Below, piece by piece: positions 41,572-51,767 of a DNA stretch of 64,000 nucleotides. Position 1 is the first letter of the stretch. Each line of letters opens with the position of its first letter. The notes beneath the pieces are model-generated. The model was not told where the DNA came from. It worked only from the letters and a program-made list of their open reading frames with translations, and did no database searches. The DNA comes from Symsagittifera roscoffensis. Its lineage: Eukaryota; Xenacoelomorpha; Acoela; Convolutidae. Made by a program: the position numbers and the translations under genes. The stretch is taken from positions 82,447,574 through 82,511,573 of the forward strand of contig NC_087063.1 of NCBI RefSeq assembly GCF_963678635.1, written 5' to 3'.

Positions 41572-43547
41572 GGTATTTGCGACACCGCCGGGGGTAAGGC
41601 TGCTACGCCCCCTATCCCTGGTCTTTGCTTCCAAAGGAATTCCACGTTTTTATATTCCCTCTTAAAATCTGCCGCTAGCGCCGTCCTAAAACTCATGTCT
41701 GCGGTGATAGCTACCGCACATGTTCTGTTTGTGAGTATGAAATCACTGTCTGTTAGTATTATGTTACTAGAATATTCATTCGGTAAATTAAAATATGACT
41801 CAACTACCCTGCCTATGTCAGGTTTCTTAGGTTCTTCACCTGTTTCTGCTTCTAAGTTTCCTGTTTCTCTTGCTATTCTCAATTTTTTTATTATCAAGTT
41901 TTCAGTGTGGGTAAGTCCTACCCCCACTCCCCGGACAAAAATATCCATCGGCGTCCCCGTCGATCGCATACCGGGTATTAAGTCAAGATTAGAAGCTGGA
42001 ATGAGAAGTTGTCCTTCCTGGGCAGCCCAGGAAGGATCATCTCGTTCGGTCTTAATGTATTTCGCGCTTTCGCGATCTACGTCTTGAATCGTAACGCTGG
42101 TCTTTTTAGGGTCTGATGTCATTTCGTTCAGCCACTCTAAGACACGCAGGTTCGTCAGGTCTTGTTCATTTGACTGCTGTTGCTCATCGTCGAACTCCAC
42201 CTCGGGTTTCGACCAGTCGTCAACCCACTCATCGTTGTGATCATCGACTATGTCAATGTCTTGTGACACGGTTATTTCCTCTAAACCCACTACTTCCTCC
42301 ACTATTTTCTTTAGATCTATCCTATCCACTACGAAGTCGTCACCGTAAGGATTGTATTTCTTTCTTGGTCTCATCCCGTCTTTCTGACGAGTCTGCATCG
42401 TGAACGGAAGATCTGGTTCCATGTTCTTGGGAATCTCTGTCTGTTCGGAATCCTGCCAATCTTCCTCTCCGTAGGGCAAGGTTTCATCGTCCGCTTCGAT
42501 CTGTTCGTTTGGATCCAGGTCCAATGGTGTATCCGTACCTTCCTCTACGACTTCGTTTCCATCGTTCTTCTCCCTGGTGCCTTTTTCATTGACCTCACAA
42601 GCAGGATCCATCATTAGATAATCCCCTTCTTCCATGTCTGCAGGTATACACCAGTCTTCTGTCGATGGATTGTGTGGCTTGATGTTCTCGTAGTGGGCGG
42701 CTCGGCCAGTACTCAGTCTATAAAAGCGTCCCTCTTGGTGCACCTCTGTAATCATGAAGGGTCCCCTCCACTTCTTCAGAAGCTTTTTTGTCCCTTTCGG
42801 TGGTATAACGTTCTGAAATACCCATACGTAGTCTCCCACCGAGTAAGCCTTTGCACCAGCTGCTTTCTTGTCGAATCTTTTCCTCTGCCTTGCCTGTGCC
42901 TGCTGAGTGTTTCGTCTACACAAGTCGTTCAACTCCTGTTGGCGTCTGATCACGTCCCTCACGTAGACCTGTGGGGATGTTTTCTTTCCCTCATACTCTG
43001 GGTAGAAGAATGTCAAGGGTAAAGACTTCTCGTGTCCCGTCAGCATCATGTGTGGACTGACTCCAGTGGTGGAGTGTTGCGTGCTATTATAAGCTCCCAT
43101 CACCTGTGGAAGGTATCTGTCCCAATCGGTCATGTACCTGGAACAATATACTCTCAGCATCGACACTAACGTCCTATTCTGTCTTTCCACTAAGCCATTC
43201 GTCTGAGGGTGGTATGTCGTGGAGTGAGCCTGAGCGACCTGTGACCGTCTCATAAGCTCTTTCGTAAGCTCGCCTACGAAAGCCGTTCCATTGTCCGATT
43301 GAAACGTCATTGGACATCCGTGTCTTGCTATCCACGTATTGATCAGGTGGTCGCATGTTTCTTCCGCTGAGGCAGTTATGCAGGGCACGGCCTCTGCATA
43401 CTTCGTGAAGTGATCTATCATGACCAAGACTTGGTTGTAACCGCTGTCTGTCATGCATATCTTCTGGTGATCTATCTGCACCACCTCGTTGAATTCAGAC
43501 GATTCAATTGATTGTAAAGGAAATCGCAACTTCCTAGGATCCTTGAC
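41541..43547 (-). CDS. Pol: integrase core, GPY/F-like module, long extension, first half of macrodomain
   Basis: This continues the integrase frame after the TAG at 43550-43548; its first ATG is 43529. The retroviral-type integrase core has all three acidic residues: D in VVQIDHQ, D in TFQSDNGTAF and E in GLVERQN. After it comes a basic linker and VGDYVWV...KKWRGPFMITEVHQEGRFY, a GPY/F-like chromatin or DNA-binding module. A ~350-residue acidic extension follows, unlike other Gypsy integrases. The end (TCAVAITADMSFRTALAADF, then REYKNVEFLWKQ) resembles the first half of an OARD1-type macrodomain, but the glycine loop is missing, so ADP-ribose binding is doubtful. The frame stops at 41541; the macrodomain goes on in the -1 frame. 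Confidence 0.85.
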   Translation of the reverse strand, partial: VKDPRKLRFPLQSIESSEFNEVVQIDHQKICMTDSGYNQVLVMIDHFTKYAEAVPCITASAEETCDHLINTWIARHGCPMTFQSDNGTAFVGELTKELMRRSQVAQAHSTTYHPQTNGLVERQNRTLVSMLRVYCSRYMTDWDRYLPQVMGAYNSTQHSTTGVSPHMMLTGHEKSLPLTFFYPEYEGKKTSPQVYVRDVIRRQQELNDLCRRNTQQAQARQRKRFDKKAAGAKAYSVGDYVWVFQNVIPPKGTKKLLKKWRGPFMITEVHQEGRFYRLSTGRAAHYENIKPHNPSTEDWCIPADMEEGDYLMMDPACEVNEKGTREKNDGNEVVEEGTDTPLDLDPNEQIEADDETLPYGEEDWQDSEQTEIPKNMEPDLPFTMQTRQKDGMRPRKKYNPYGDDFVVDRIDLKKIVEEVVGLEEITVSQDIDIVDDHNDEWVDDWSKPEVEFDDEQQQSNEQDLTNLRVLEWLNEMTSDPKKTSVTIQDVDRESAKYIKTERDDPSWAAQEGQLLIPASNLDLIPGMRSTGTPMDIFVRGVGVGLTHTENLIIKKLRIARETGNLEAETGEEPKKPDIGRVVESYFNLPNEYSSNIILTDSDFILTNRTCAVAITADMSFRTALAADFKREYKNVEFLWKQRPGIGGVAALPPAVSQIPGKYLCFLVI

Positions 43548-43931
43548 CTATTGGCATGACAGACATGCTGTCACCCATTTCTCGCATGCCTTTTTCATCC
43601 CAGGCCACTCAAAGCGCTTCAGGATCCTCTGATACACTTTGTCGATCCCTTGATGGCCCATCTGATCATGCGACCTGAATAATAGTTCTGTCTGATAGAG
43701 TTGCGGCAACACTATCGCGTTATATTTGTATAAGACCTTGTCTTCTTCTCTTCTCCTGCAAGCCACGATCCCGTCCTTGTTCAGATATAATCTCCCCTCC
43801 TTCTGCATGAAGTATTGTCTCAGGATCCTATAGCTGTCTTCTTCCAGGTCACCTTTGTCAGGTGCACCGTTTTCTATCCACCTTTTTAGGTTGCTTGTCA
43901 TGCGATCATTTCTCTGCGCCCTTAGAAGGTC
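43548..43931 (-). CDS. Pol: integrase zinc-binding (H2C2) segment
   Basis: Open between two in-frame TAG codons (43934-43932 and 43550-43548). The second half carries the HHCC zinc-binding domain: H in RSHDQMGHQGID (two His), then Cys residues in KKACEKWVTACLSCQ, preceded by the usual YKYNAIVLPQ strand region. It is in the same frame as the integrase core downstream, so in normal elements these would be one protein. The intervening stop has the context CAA-TAG-GTC. Confidence 0.8.
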   Translation of the reverse strand, partial: DLLRAQRNDRMTSNLKRWIENGAPDKGDLEEDSYRILRQYFMQKEGRLYLNKDGIVACRRREEDKVLYKYNAIVLPQLYQTELLFRSHDQMGHQGIDKVYQRILKRFEWPGMKKACEKWVTACLSCQ

Positions 43932-44381
43932 CTAGAGTCTGTATCTCGCCTTCAAGTATGTCTTCATGACTCTCATCTGACTGTTCAGCTCGTTGGGCTG
44001 ATGTGTGTCTTCTTCCATCTTAACGCACCAAATCTTCGCCAACGGTTGTGTTTCTTGTTGAAACGGCTGAAGATCAGTCCTGACTACCTCTTTCTGCGGC
44101 AACAGGCTTATCGAACGTTTCGATACCGCTATCGTTTCTAAGTCATCCGCTGCGTTGTCAAAGACTCTTTCGCTTGGTATTAGGTAGCGATCACTGTCAG
44201 GATCCTGGTACACTTCTCTGTACAGGTCCCTTGCCCGAGTTTCCACTAGTAGCGTGTGTATCGCTAGTTCTGACAGTTCGGATCCTGAGCTCAAGTTCCT
44301 GTCTGAGTAGGTGTCAATTCCTGAGTTTCGGGAGTTGTCATCTGTTGAAGAGTCTGCGACGGAGTCTGCACCATCTCCTGT
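43932..44381 (-). CDS. Pol: linker before integrase
   Basis: This frame opens at 44381 after a TGA and overlaps the end of the gag-pol frame by 44 bases. To enter it a ribosome must shift by +1; the gag-pol frame ends AGA-TGA-C, where a +1 slip at the stop would lead straight in. It is Ser/Asp-rich at first, then helical (ELAIHTLLVETRARDLYREV). No domain recognised; it corresponds to the RNase H-integrase linker. It ends at TAG 43934-43932, beyond which the frame continues. Confidence 0.65.
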   Translation of the reverse strand, partial: TGDGADSVADSSTDDNSRNSGIDTYSDRNLSSGSELSELAIHTLLVETRARDLYREVYQDPDSDRYLIPSERVFDNAADDLETIAVSKRSISLLPQKEVVRTDLQPFQQETQPLAKIWCVKMEEDTHQPNELNSQMRVMKTYLKARYRL

Positions 44382-47300
44382 TCATTCTCGAGCTTTCTGA
44401 CTTATCATCCGTCGAAGGTGTTGTGCTGGAGACTGCACGCTCCTCCAGATCATGTCCGTATTTCCTTCGCATCCATCTGAACTCCCCGTACAAAACTTTG
44501 TTCTCTAGGTCCTGTTTCTCATCAGGAATTTTCTCGGCTATCTCGGACTCCCCGGACAAATTCACTTGTCCCGGGTGTTGATCTTGTGATTGCTGGTTTT
44601 TCTCCTCATCCTTCTCCCCGGACAAATAGTCTTGCAGCAGATTTTGTTCTACCTCTTCACCCTCTTTTTCCCGGTCTACAAAGGTGACGGTTTTCTTTCG
44701 CTTGCTGCTCCCCTGTTCTTTCCGTCCGTAAGAAGTACTGGTTAAAATCTCTTGGGGTATTGAGGATACTAGTTGCTGAACTATTGTCCTACAATCCCTC
44801 TTGTTCTCTTCGTGCTGTTGTCTGGACGGCATGATCTTCACTTTCTTACTGACTGTTAGCGATGCCACTGCTGCTGTCCACTCGGGGTCATCTCTGGTCA
44901 CTTCTCTTTCTAACAATCCACCCAGCATCCGCATTACTTGTGGTGTGACTTGCACCGTTTTATCCAATAATGAGAGGCTGTTTATATTCATGCGAGAGAG
45001 TTCTTGCTGGACCAGGTTCGAGCGCAGCAACAAATCTAAGGGGACTGGATCCTCCTTGGACAGGATCTTTATCTCAGCTGCTTTCTCTACAGGTAACTCA
45101 GGATGCCCTGGAATTGGATGTCCAGACTTATCCAACCATCTCGTTAAGGGAAGCGCTTCATAAGTTTCTTTGTCCAGAAACGAGAATCCCTCCTTTACTT
45201 CCGCCTGATTGGCCTGCTTCTGCTCCAATCTTTCATAGAACTCAGTTTTCTTGCTGAGACTGTCAGCATTCTGATGTTTATCACGCATCCTATGTTCGAT
45301 TATCATATGGTAGCCATCCAATCTGACTATCCATCTACCAATATAACTCTGATCCATCGAGTAGGTCTTCAACCAGGATAACGCTCTGTTGTCCACGCGT
45401 AACTTGAAGGGAGCGCTCCCCAAGTATGCACGGTACTTTTCCACGAAGGTGACTACTGCAAACATTTCTGCTTTCGGTGCGCCATATTTCATCTCTGTGT
45501 CACTCAAGACCTTGCTGCCGTATGCAATGGGACGGAGGACTGTTCTTCCGTTCCATTCTTGCTCCTGATGCAATATTCCTGAGATGGCCACTACCGATGC
45601 GTCTGTGTCAAGGACATACATGCCCTTTTCTGTAGGCATGCCCAGCACTGGCGCTTCGCACAGTTCCCGCTTTATGTTCTCGAAAGCAACTTGTGCCTCA
45701 TCGTTCCATTCGAACTTTTTCCCTTTGTTGCGCATCAGCTTCTGCATCGGGTACACCTTGTCCGCGTATCCTTTTATGAATTCTCGGTAGTAATTGGCAA
45801 ACCCTAGGAAGCTCATGAGCTGTGTGTCCGTTCTAGGAGCTTTCCATGTCAGCACAGCCTCTACTGCTTCTGGATCTGGCCTCACACCATGCCGGTCCAC
45901 CATTCTCCCCAGGTACTTGATCGAATCCCTAAGGATTTCACATTTCGATGGTTTGCATTTCAAGCCTGCTCTTTTCATACATCCGAAGACCTCATCGAGT
46001 CGATCAATGTGATCCTCCAGGGTTGGTGTCGCTATGACTACGTCGTCCACGTAGCACATCAAGAGATTCCCGTACTTTTTGGTCACTCCTGTCAAAGCCT
46101 GAGCCATCAGCCTTTGAAAGGTTGCTGTTGCATTGCACAAGCCGAAGGGCATCCTCTTCCACTGGTACAACCCCAATTCGCACGCGAATCCTGTTTTCTC
46201 CCTGTCCTTCTTTCGCAGAGGAACTTGCCAGAAGGCAGAACCCAAGTCCAATGTGGTGAAGAACTTTGCATCACCAAGTTTGGATAGGCTCTCGTCTATT
46301 CGCGGTATCGGGTACGCATCTTTAATCGCTACCGCGTTCAAGTAACGAAAGTCGCAACAAAATCTAAGCTGCCCCCCTTTCTTTTTCGCCATTACTACTC
46401 CGCAAGCCCATGGTGATTTCGAGGGTTCTATCATGTTGTATTCAAGCAACATTTCTATTTCCGCTCGGCACGCTTCCGATTTATGTGGCGTCATTCGCCT
46501 TGCGCCTTCCCTATGGGGAACGGCGCCCTCTTCTAGTTCGATTTCGTGTTCGACGAAATTACAGCAACCGATGTCCGCCTTATGTTTTGAAAATACTTCG
46601 GCGTTCCGATCTAGGAGGTCCCGCAATTTTTCAAAATCTCCCTCACCTATTTTTCCTTTTAAATGTTCTATTTCTGGCAAAACCGGTTTGTCAGAATCTA
46701 GTTCATATGACGAGGGGCGTTCCGGAAAATTCGAGCAGCTTGATAAGCCGTCGTCCGTTTCGGATTTCATTGAAAACAATTTATGAATAGATTTTAATTC
46801 ATTAATTCTCTTTAAGATTTTATCTTTATTTGCATGATAAGGACAGTCTTTCACACTATATTTCTTCGAGTTTTCTGTCTCCTCATAGTCGGTCCTCATC
46901 GGCAATGCGTAACCAAGCTTCTTTCCACGCTGGATTGAAACCGTGGTGTCCAGTGTGTTCAACAACACACTGACACACAGTCCGTTTCGCGTTACCGAGA
47001 AGCTCCGGCCTAAAATCACCGAACTCTGACTATTTGGATTCGGTACTAAGCAAACCTGTTTGCTATCACTTAACGAATTTAAATTTCTCATTCTAAAAAT
47101 CGCTACTACAGCTTGTCCTGGTTGTAACTTTACTTTTCTATCCAAAAAAACTGGTACCTTATTTTCATCTGTTATTATCCTATTAATGGGTCTCTTAACA
47201 TACTTTCGGTCCGGGTTTCTAATCCGTATTAGACCGTTGTTTAAGTCAATCATCACGTCAAAGTTCCTGACAAAATCTCTGCCCAAGATGAATTGGTCGG

Positions 47301-50300
47301 CGTCGTCCAGATTCTCTACCACCAGGAAGCTCATCCAAAGGTTCCGTCCTCCCATGTGAAGGACCGTCACCGGTGTTCTTCCGGCTACGTAGATAGCTCC
47401 TCGATTTGCAGCGGCTAGTCGGAGATTCGTAGGAATCAGATCTTCCCGCGTGAAGCCCATTCTCTCCCAGGTTTTTATCGGCATCACGCTCACCACCGCG
47501 CCTGTGTCCAGAAGCCCTGTGACTCCGATTTTTGTTCCGTTGGTGTCAAGCAGGTGTGCTGTCACATCTGCTTCATATCCAATATGTACCGCGTCTTGTT
47601 CCATCATGGCGTCATGGCCTATCCTGCGGACTTTGAGTTCCTCTTCACCCAAATAGATCTGCCCCATTTGGTCATCATCTGTTGTTATGTAAGTCCTGGT
47701 GTAGATGCTGATTCCATCCACGTTCAGCATTATTTGATACGGCCCATAGACCTCCAAGTAGCGTCCATGAAGTTTCTTCATGCGAGGGCCACCCGTCGTT
47801 AGTAGTGCTCGCACAGCTCTCGACTCAGTGCGTGGCTCCACCTGCCTCAGATAATCTGCATATGTGTCCAAATGCATTAAAGTGAACTCTGATGGTTCAC
47901 TCAAATTTCTTATTACCTGGTGTCCAGCCACTGAGATTATCGACTGTATCTTCTTTCCCTGTGGCGCCATGCCGAACCTCTTACCGGAGATCACTTTAAG
48001 TTTCATATCTAAACTGCTTGGTGTTTTCGTCTCCTCGAACTCCGTTGCTTCGAAGGTATTCAGTTGCTCCTGAAGCTTTTCATTTTCCAGTTCAAGTTTC
48101 ACTTTTTGTTCGATTTCTTTCGTCACCAGTTCCTGTTGTACTCTATTTAGAGCATCCTTTGCGGCTGCCTTGTAATCGATCTTGAAGTCATCGGCCGCAG
48201 TTGCTGGTTCCGGTTCACATGCTTCTCCTGTTACCGCTTGCATTTTCTTTGCCGCCAGCTCTTGAGGTTTGTCCTTCCTGCGTGCCTCTGCTTCGTTTAA
48301 AAGTCGAGCCTTGCTCGCTTTCACTCCTGATAAAGCTTCTTCATGCCTTGGATGCTTGATGTCTGCCACTGCATCCCAGAATTGTGGACAGTCTGATTTA
48401 AAATGACCTTCCAAGTTGCAAAAGAAACACCTCGGGCCGAATTTCGCAATTACTCCTCTCATGAAATCCTCATGTTCCAACTCTGACGCATCTTCGTCCT
48501 CGAGGCTAAAGCCTATTGCTTTCATGCCTTGTTTATAAGCTGGGCATGCTGACACATGATGGTCTGTTGAACTACAATTAGCACAAGAGCGTCTCTTGTC
48601 CATATCGTCCCTCGGTTTGTACCAATTGTTCCCTTGGTTCGCTGGTCCGTTGTTAAAATTGCCATAATTGTTCTTGTAATATCCAGATCTCGAAGGAGGT
48701 TTCAGCAATAGATACTCTTTCGATTTGAGTCTCAACTCCTCCGGTGTTGGCGCATTAGTTGATAGTGGTGTGTAATGCGTTGCTAGCATCGTACGAAGTT
48801 CATCGTTTTTCACACCATCGATGAATTTTGAGGCTACGGCCAGGTTCATCCTTCGATTTGACTCATCCGGTTGGCTGCGTCTTCTCAGCATTTCCAAATC
48901 ATCGAGAAACTTGTCTATAGTTTCATCTTCCCGCTGCCTCCGTTTCTCGAAGCGCATCATCGCCTGGTGCCCCTGCACCCCTGATCCGAAACGGTTCAAT
49001 AAGATTTCGAAGATTTTTTCAGCAGTGTCACGTTGATACTGTTTCTTGGCCATGACACAGTTCAGGGCTGTCCCTTCTAAGTTGCTGGTGAGCGCGCTGC
49101 ATTCCTGTCTCTCAGACAAGTCTTCTTCCTCGAAATGCAGCTTCATTACCTCTATCCAGGTATCAATACAGCCATCAGATTCGTCTTTGTAGCATCTTGG
49201 TTTCTTAAAGACTCTTCTGGACTTTTCACTGCGTTCATTGGTTCTAGATAACCTCGTCAGGAATGTCTCCAAAGACCTGTTCAGGGGTTCAAATGCTGTG
49301 GCCATTGCCGTAGCATCCCTTGAGTGTCCCGCCTGAGTGTCCTCACACCTTGTCGAAGGCTCTGTGTGCGGTACATCCCTACAATCCGAATCACCATGAG
49401 CGTTTCCCGCTTGGCCCATGTGACTCCTCCTCGGGCTTGTATGCCCCATGTTGCCAGAATCGCTTCTCCCGGTCGCATGTGTGCTTTGCGTTGGTCGTTC
49501 GTTCGAGGTTTGTCTGTTCCCCGTTGAACTTGCTCTACTGTTCGGGCCCCATGCTGTATTACCCCTTGTGGCATAGCCTGATGAACTGCCCCTGCCTCTA
49601 GTGGATCCATTTGTCTTCCTCCTTTGATGTTCATTGAAGTTCACCCTCGGTTCCCTGCTGGGACCTCCCGAGTTCGGCTCTCCTTCTTTTGGTCCACTCT
49701 TGCTGCTTAGTAGCCCGTCCAACCTATCCATGATAGCCTGCGTTCGCCTCTCCATCATCGCATCTATCTTTGTGTCAAGAGACCCAAGAGACTGCTCTTG
49801 CTGAATTCTTAACTTCTCCATGTCGGCTCTTAAGCGTAACTCCCTCTGTTCCGCTTCTCTTGTCATTCGCGACAAGTTCCTCGTCATATGTTCGTCCGTT
49901 CTTTCTTTCAAGCGTTTTTCGCTTCTGTCAACTTCTTGTCTGTTGCGGTTTATTTCTTCCCGCAGACTTTCTCTTTCAATGTGAACTGCTCTTTCTAGTT
50001 CACTCATCCTTATCGACATCTGTTCATTTTGTTCTCCTAAACTGCCCACTATGTTGTTTAAGGCTTCCTCTAGTGCCGCCCCGTTATCCATGAGTGGCGT
50101 CACATGTGGTGGTGTAACTCTGTCGGTCCCAGGTAGCTTCGTGCTGGTAGAGATCCGGGCCTTGACTCTCTGTCTTGACGTTTTATCATTATCTATTTCA
50201 GGATCCGCTAACGCGTTGCCTAGCCCTCCGGTTCTACTCTCTCCAGTTTGTGGCTCTGAAGTTGTCCTAATCGCGAAGTCTTTTGACTGGCCTGGTGTGT

Positions 50301-50985
50301 TTGCCTCTTTGCTTATCGTTGTCACTACACCAAATTTATCCATAGTTCTAGTCTCTCTTCCGACGTGTGCCTCACTCTCCTGGATCGAACTATTGAGACT
50401 GACTTGAGATCCAAAGTCCCCTTGCTCCTCTTCATCCTCTTCCTCCTGGGACTCCCCATCGTTTCCTGCTCCTCCTCCCATGCTGAATGGAAAGATGTTT
50501 CCGAAGGTGTTCTTCATTCTTTCTGAGAACGATGATGAGGTTGTTTGTTTTCCAGTTCCGCTTGCCATCATAGTGTTGTCTGTCGGAGATCTTCTAGTTG
50601 CCGTTACTTCAGTTGAGATGTCGGACAGTTCCGACATCTCCTCTCGATCCAACGTCCCGGTGGAAGTGGCAAAATCATGGCCTTGTTCTACCGGAGTAGA
50701 TTCACTCGCCAGCCTTCTGCCTCTCCCTTCCAGTCCATTTACTCCCTGGTTGTCGTTCATGGTATGGTCCGTATTGACCTCCACTTCCAACAGTTCTCTT
50801 CGCTCTTCTGAGGTCTTTTGACTTCTCGTTTCAACCATTCTGCCTGAAACCGTCCCCTTTTTATCGGACCGGGTTCGCTTGATCCAATCCACAAAAGGAT
50901 CGGTCATCGTTTTTCTTTGCTTTTCAGGTATGAATTTCCTAGAGCTATTACCTCGTTTTGGTATCCTTGACTTGTCTAAACTCAT
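44338..50985 (-). CDS. Gag-Pol polyprotein: Gag, protease, reverse transcriptase, RNase H
   Basis: 2,215 codons; ATG 50985 is preceded in frame by TAA. Order of parts: a long Ser/Thr/Glu-rich N-terminal region; a coiled coil ~305-425; an Arg/Gly-rich stretch ~445-520; a Gag domain ~585-735 (around CIDTWIEVMKLHFEEEDLS); two CX2CX4HX4C zinc knuckles at ~798 and ~852; an aspartic protease with LLDTGAVVSVMP at ~1155 and the ILGRDF strand; RT ~1505-1700 with LDLGSAFWQVPL, MPFGLCNA and catalytic YVDD at ~1642; RNase H ~1785-1915 with DTDAS and DNRAL. The remaining ~300 residues are an unassigned Glu/Gln-rich linker. Gag and Pol are fused in one frame. The Gag N-terminal extension (~580 residues) is far larger than usual. 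All catalytic motifs are present, so this part looks functional. Confidence 0.95.
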   Translation of the reverse strand: MSLDKSRIPKRGNSSRKFIPEKQRKTMTDPFVDWIKRTRSDKKGTVSGRMVETRSQKTSEERRELLEVEVNTDHTMNDNQGVNGLEGRGRRLASESTPVEQGHDFATSTGTLDREEMSELSDISTEVTATRRSPTDNTMMASGTGKQTTSSSFSERMKNTFGNIFPFSMGGGAGNDGESQEEEDEEEQGDFGSQVSLNSSIQESEAHVGRETRTMDKFGVVTTISKEANTPGQSKDFAIRTTSEPQTGESRTGGLGNALADPEIDNDKTSRQRVKARISTSTKLPGTDRVTPPHVTPLMDNGAALEEALNNIVGSLGEQNEQMSIRMSELERAVHIERESLREEINRNRQEVDRSEKRLKERTDEHMTRNLSRMTREAEQRELRLRADMEKLRIQQEQSLGSLDTKIDAMMERRTQAIMDRLDGLLSSKSGPKEGEPNSGGPSREPRVNFNEHQRRKTNGSTRGRGSSSGYATRGNTAWGPNSRASSTGNRQTSNERPTQSTHATGRSDSGNMGHTSPRRSHMGQAGNAHGDSDCRDVPHTEPSTRCEDTQAGHSRDATAMATAFEPLNRSLETFLTRLSRTNERSEKSRRVFKKPRCYKDESDGCIDTWIEVMKLHFEEEDLSERQECSALTSNLEGTALNCVMAKKQYQRDTAEKIFEILLNRFGSGVQGHQAMMRFEKRRQREDETIDKFLDDLEMLRRRSQPDESNRRMNLAVASKFIDGVKNDELRTMLATHYTPLSTNAPTPEELRLKSKEYLLLKPPSRSGYYKNNYGNFNNGPANQGNNWYKPRDDMDKRRSCANCSSTDHHVSACPAYKQGMKAIGFSLEDEDASELEHEDFMRGVIAKFGPRCFFCNLEGHFKSDCPQFWDAVADIKHPRHEEALSGVKASKARLLNEAEARRKDKPQELAAKKMQAVTGEACEPEPATAADDFKIDYKAAAKDALNRVQQELVTKEIEQKVKLELENEKLQEQLNTFEATEFEETKTPSSLDMKLKVISGKRFGMAPQGKKIQSIISVAGHQVIRNLSEPSEFTLMHLDTYADYLRQVEPRTESRAVRALLTTGGPRMKKLHGRYLEVYGPYQIMLNVDGISIYTRTYITTDDDQMGQIYLGEEELKVRRIGHDAMMEQDAVHIGYEADVTAHLLDTNGTKIGVTGLLDTGAVVSVMPIKTWERMGFTREDLIPTNLRLAAANRGAIYVAGRTPVTVLHMGGRNLWMSFLVVENLDDADQFILGRDFVRNFDVMIDLNNGLIRIRNPDRKYVKRPINRIITDENKVPVFLDRKVKLQPGQAVVAIFRMRNLNSLSDSKQVCLVPNPNSQSSVILGRSFSVTRNGLCVSVLLNTLDTTVSIQRGKKLGYALPMRTDYEETENSKKYSVKDCPYHANKDKILKRINELKSIHKLFSMKSETDDGLSSCSNFPERPSSYELDSDKPVLPEIEHLKGKIGEGDFEKLRDLLDRNAEVFSKHKADIGCCNFVEHEIELEEGAVPHREGARRMTPHKSEACRAEIEMLLEYNMIEPSKSPWACGVVMAKKKGGQLRFCCDFRYLNAVAIKDAYPIPRIDESLSKLGDAKFFTTLDLGSAFWQVPLRKKDREKTGFACELGLYQWKRMPFGLCNATATFQRLMAQALTGVTKKYGNLLMCYVDDVVIATPTLEDHIDRLDEVFGCMKRAGLKCKPSKCEILRDSIKYLGRMVDRHGVRPDPEAVEAVLTWKAPRTDTQLMSFLGFANYYREFIKGYADKVYPMQKLMRNKGKKFEWNDEAQVAFENIKRELCEAPVLGMPTEKGMYVLDTDASVVAISGILHQEQEWNGRTVLRPIAYGSKVLSDTEMKYGAPKAEMFAVVTFVEKYRAYLGSAPFKLRVDNRALSWLKTYSMDQSYIGRWIVRLDGYHMIIEHRMRDKHQNADSLSKKTEFYERLEQKQANQAEVKEGFSFLDKETYEALPLTRWLDKSGHPIPGHPELPVEKAAEIKILSKEDPVPLDLLLRSNLVQQELSRMNINSLSLLDKTVQVTPQVMRMLGGLLEREVTRDDPEWTAAVASLTVSKKVKIMPSRQQHEENKRDCRTIVQQLVSSIPQEILTSTSYGRKEQGSSKRKKTVTFVDREKEGEEVEQNLLQDYLSGEKDEEKNQQSQDQHPGQVNLSGESEIAEKIPDEKQDLENKVLYGEFRWMRRKYGHDLEERAVSSTTPSTDDKSESSRMNRRWCRLRRRLFNR

Positions 50986-51767
50986 TCTTTATTTGTCACT
51001 TTCCTATGCCTACTCTTGACTCAATTGTTAGAGACCTTATAGTTTCATTAACAATAATAATGACACAACACAATAAATTTCACCAGATTCTATTAAATAG
51101 TGACCACGAATCCCTGTATGTTGTCAGAGTACAGTTTGTATAAAATTTATTCACACTAGCCGATTATCGGTCCAAAGATCTGGAAACTAGCACAATATGA
51201 TGTTATCAGTCAATTTAAAAGATAGTGTACTCACTACCCAATCAAGCTCAGCTTAGGTTGATTTAAAATCAAAAAACAAAAAAAAAATATATATTGACAC
51301 AATATGAATGTATATATAAAAAAAACGTATGTGTCTTGTACTCTTAGTCAGTCGCAGTACAATAGTCGAACCTGTCTTTTAAAGAAAAAGCTTTCCCTGC
51401 TTGGTGCTGCACCAAACAGACAAAACTTTGAAGGCAGTGATTTTCTCAAGTGGGCGTCTATTGCACCCACCGAGTACTGTGTTACCTATCTGCCTTCGGA
51501 CTGCCCGAGCTAGACCTACTAAAGTCCTCAGGGCAGTCACTTTTCCCAAAAACGTATTATGTCCAATCCACACCAATGAACCACGTTCTCTTTAATTTAG
51601 ACTTAGTGTCGCGAATATCCGAGTTTGGACTTGTTTTGTATTAGTCTTGTTCTTATCGAAAGGCAAGTTACCAGCGCAGTCACTGATACCTATCCTGTGT
51701 ATTAATAACCTAATACCTCTCGCTTTTTAGTTTTTCTTTCGTTCACCTAAGTCCTTAATAAAATGAT

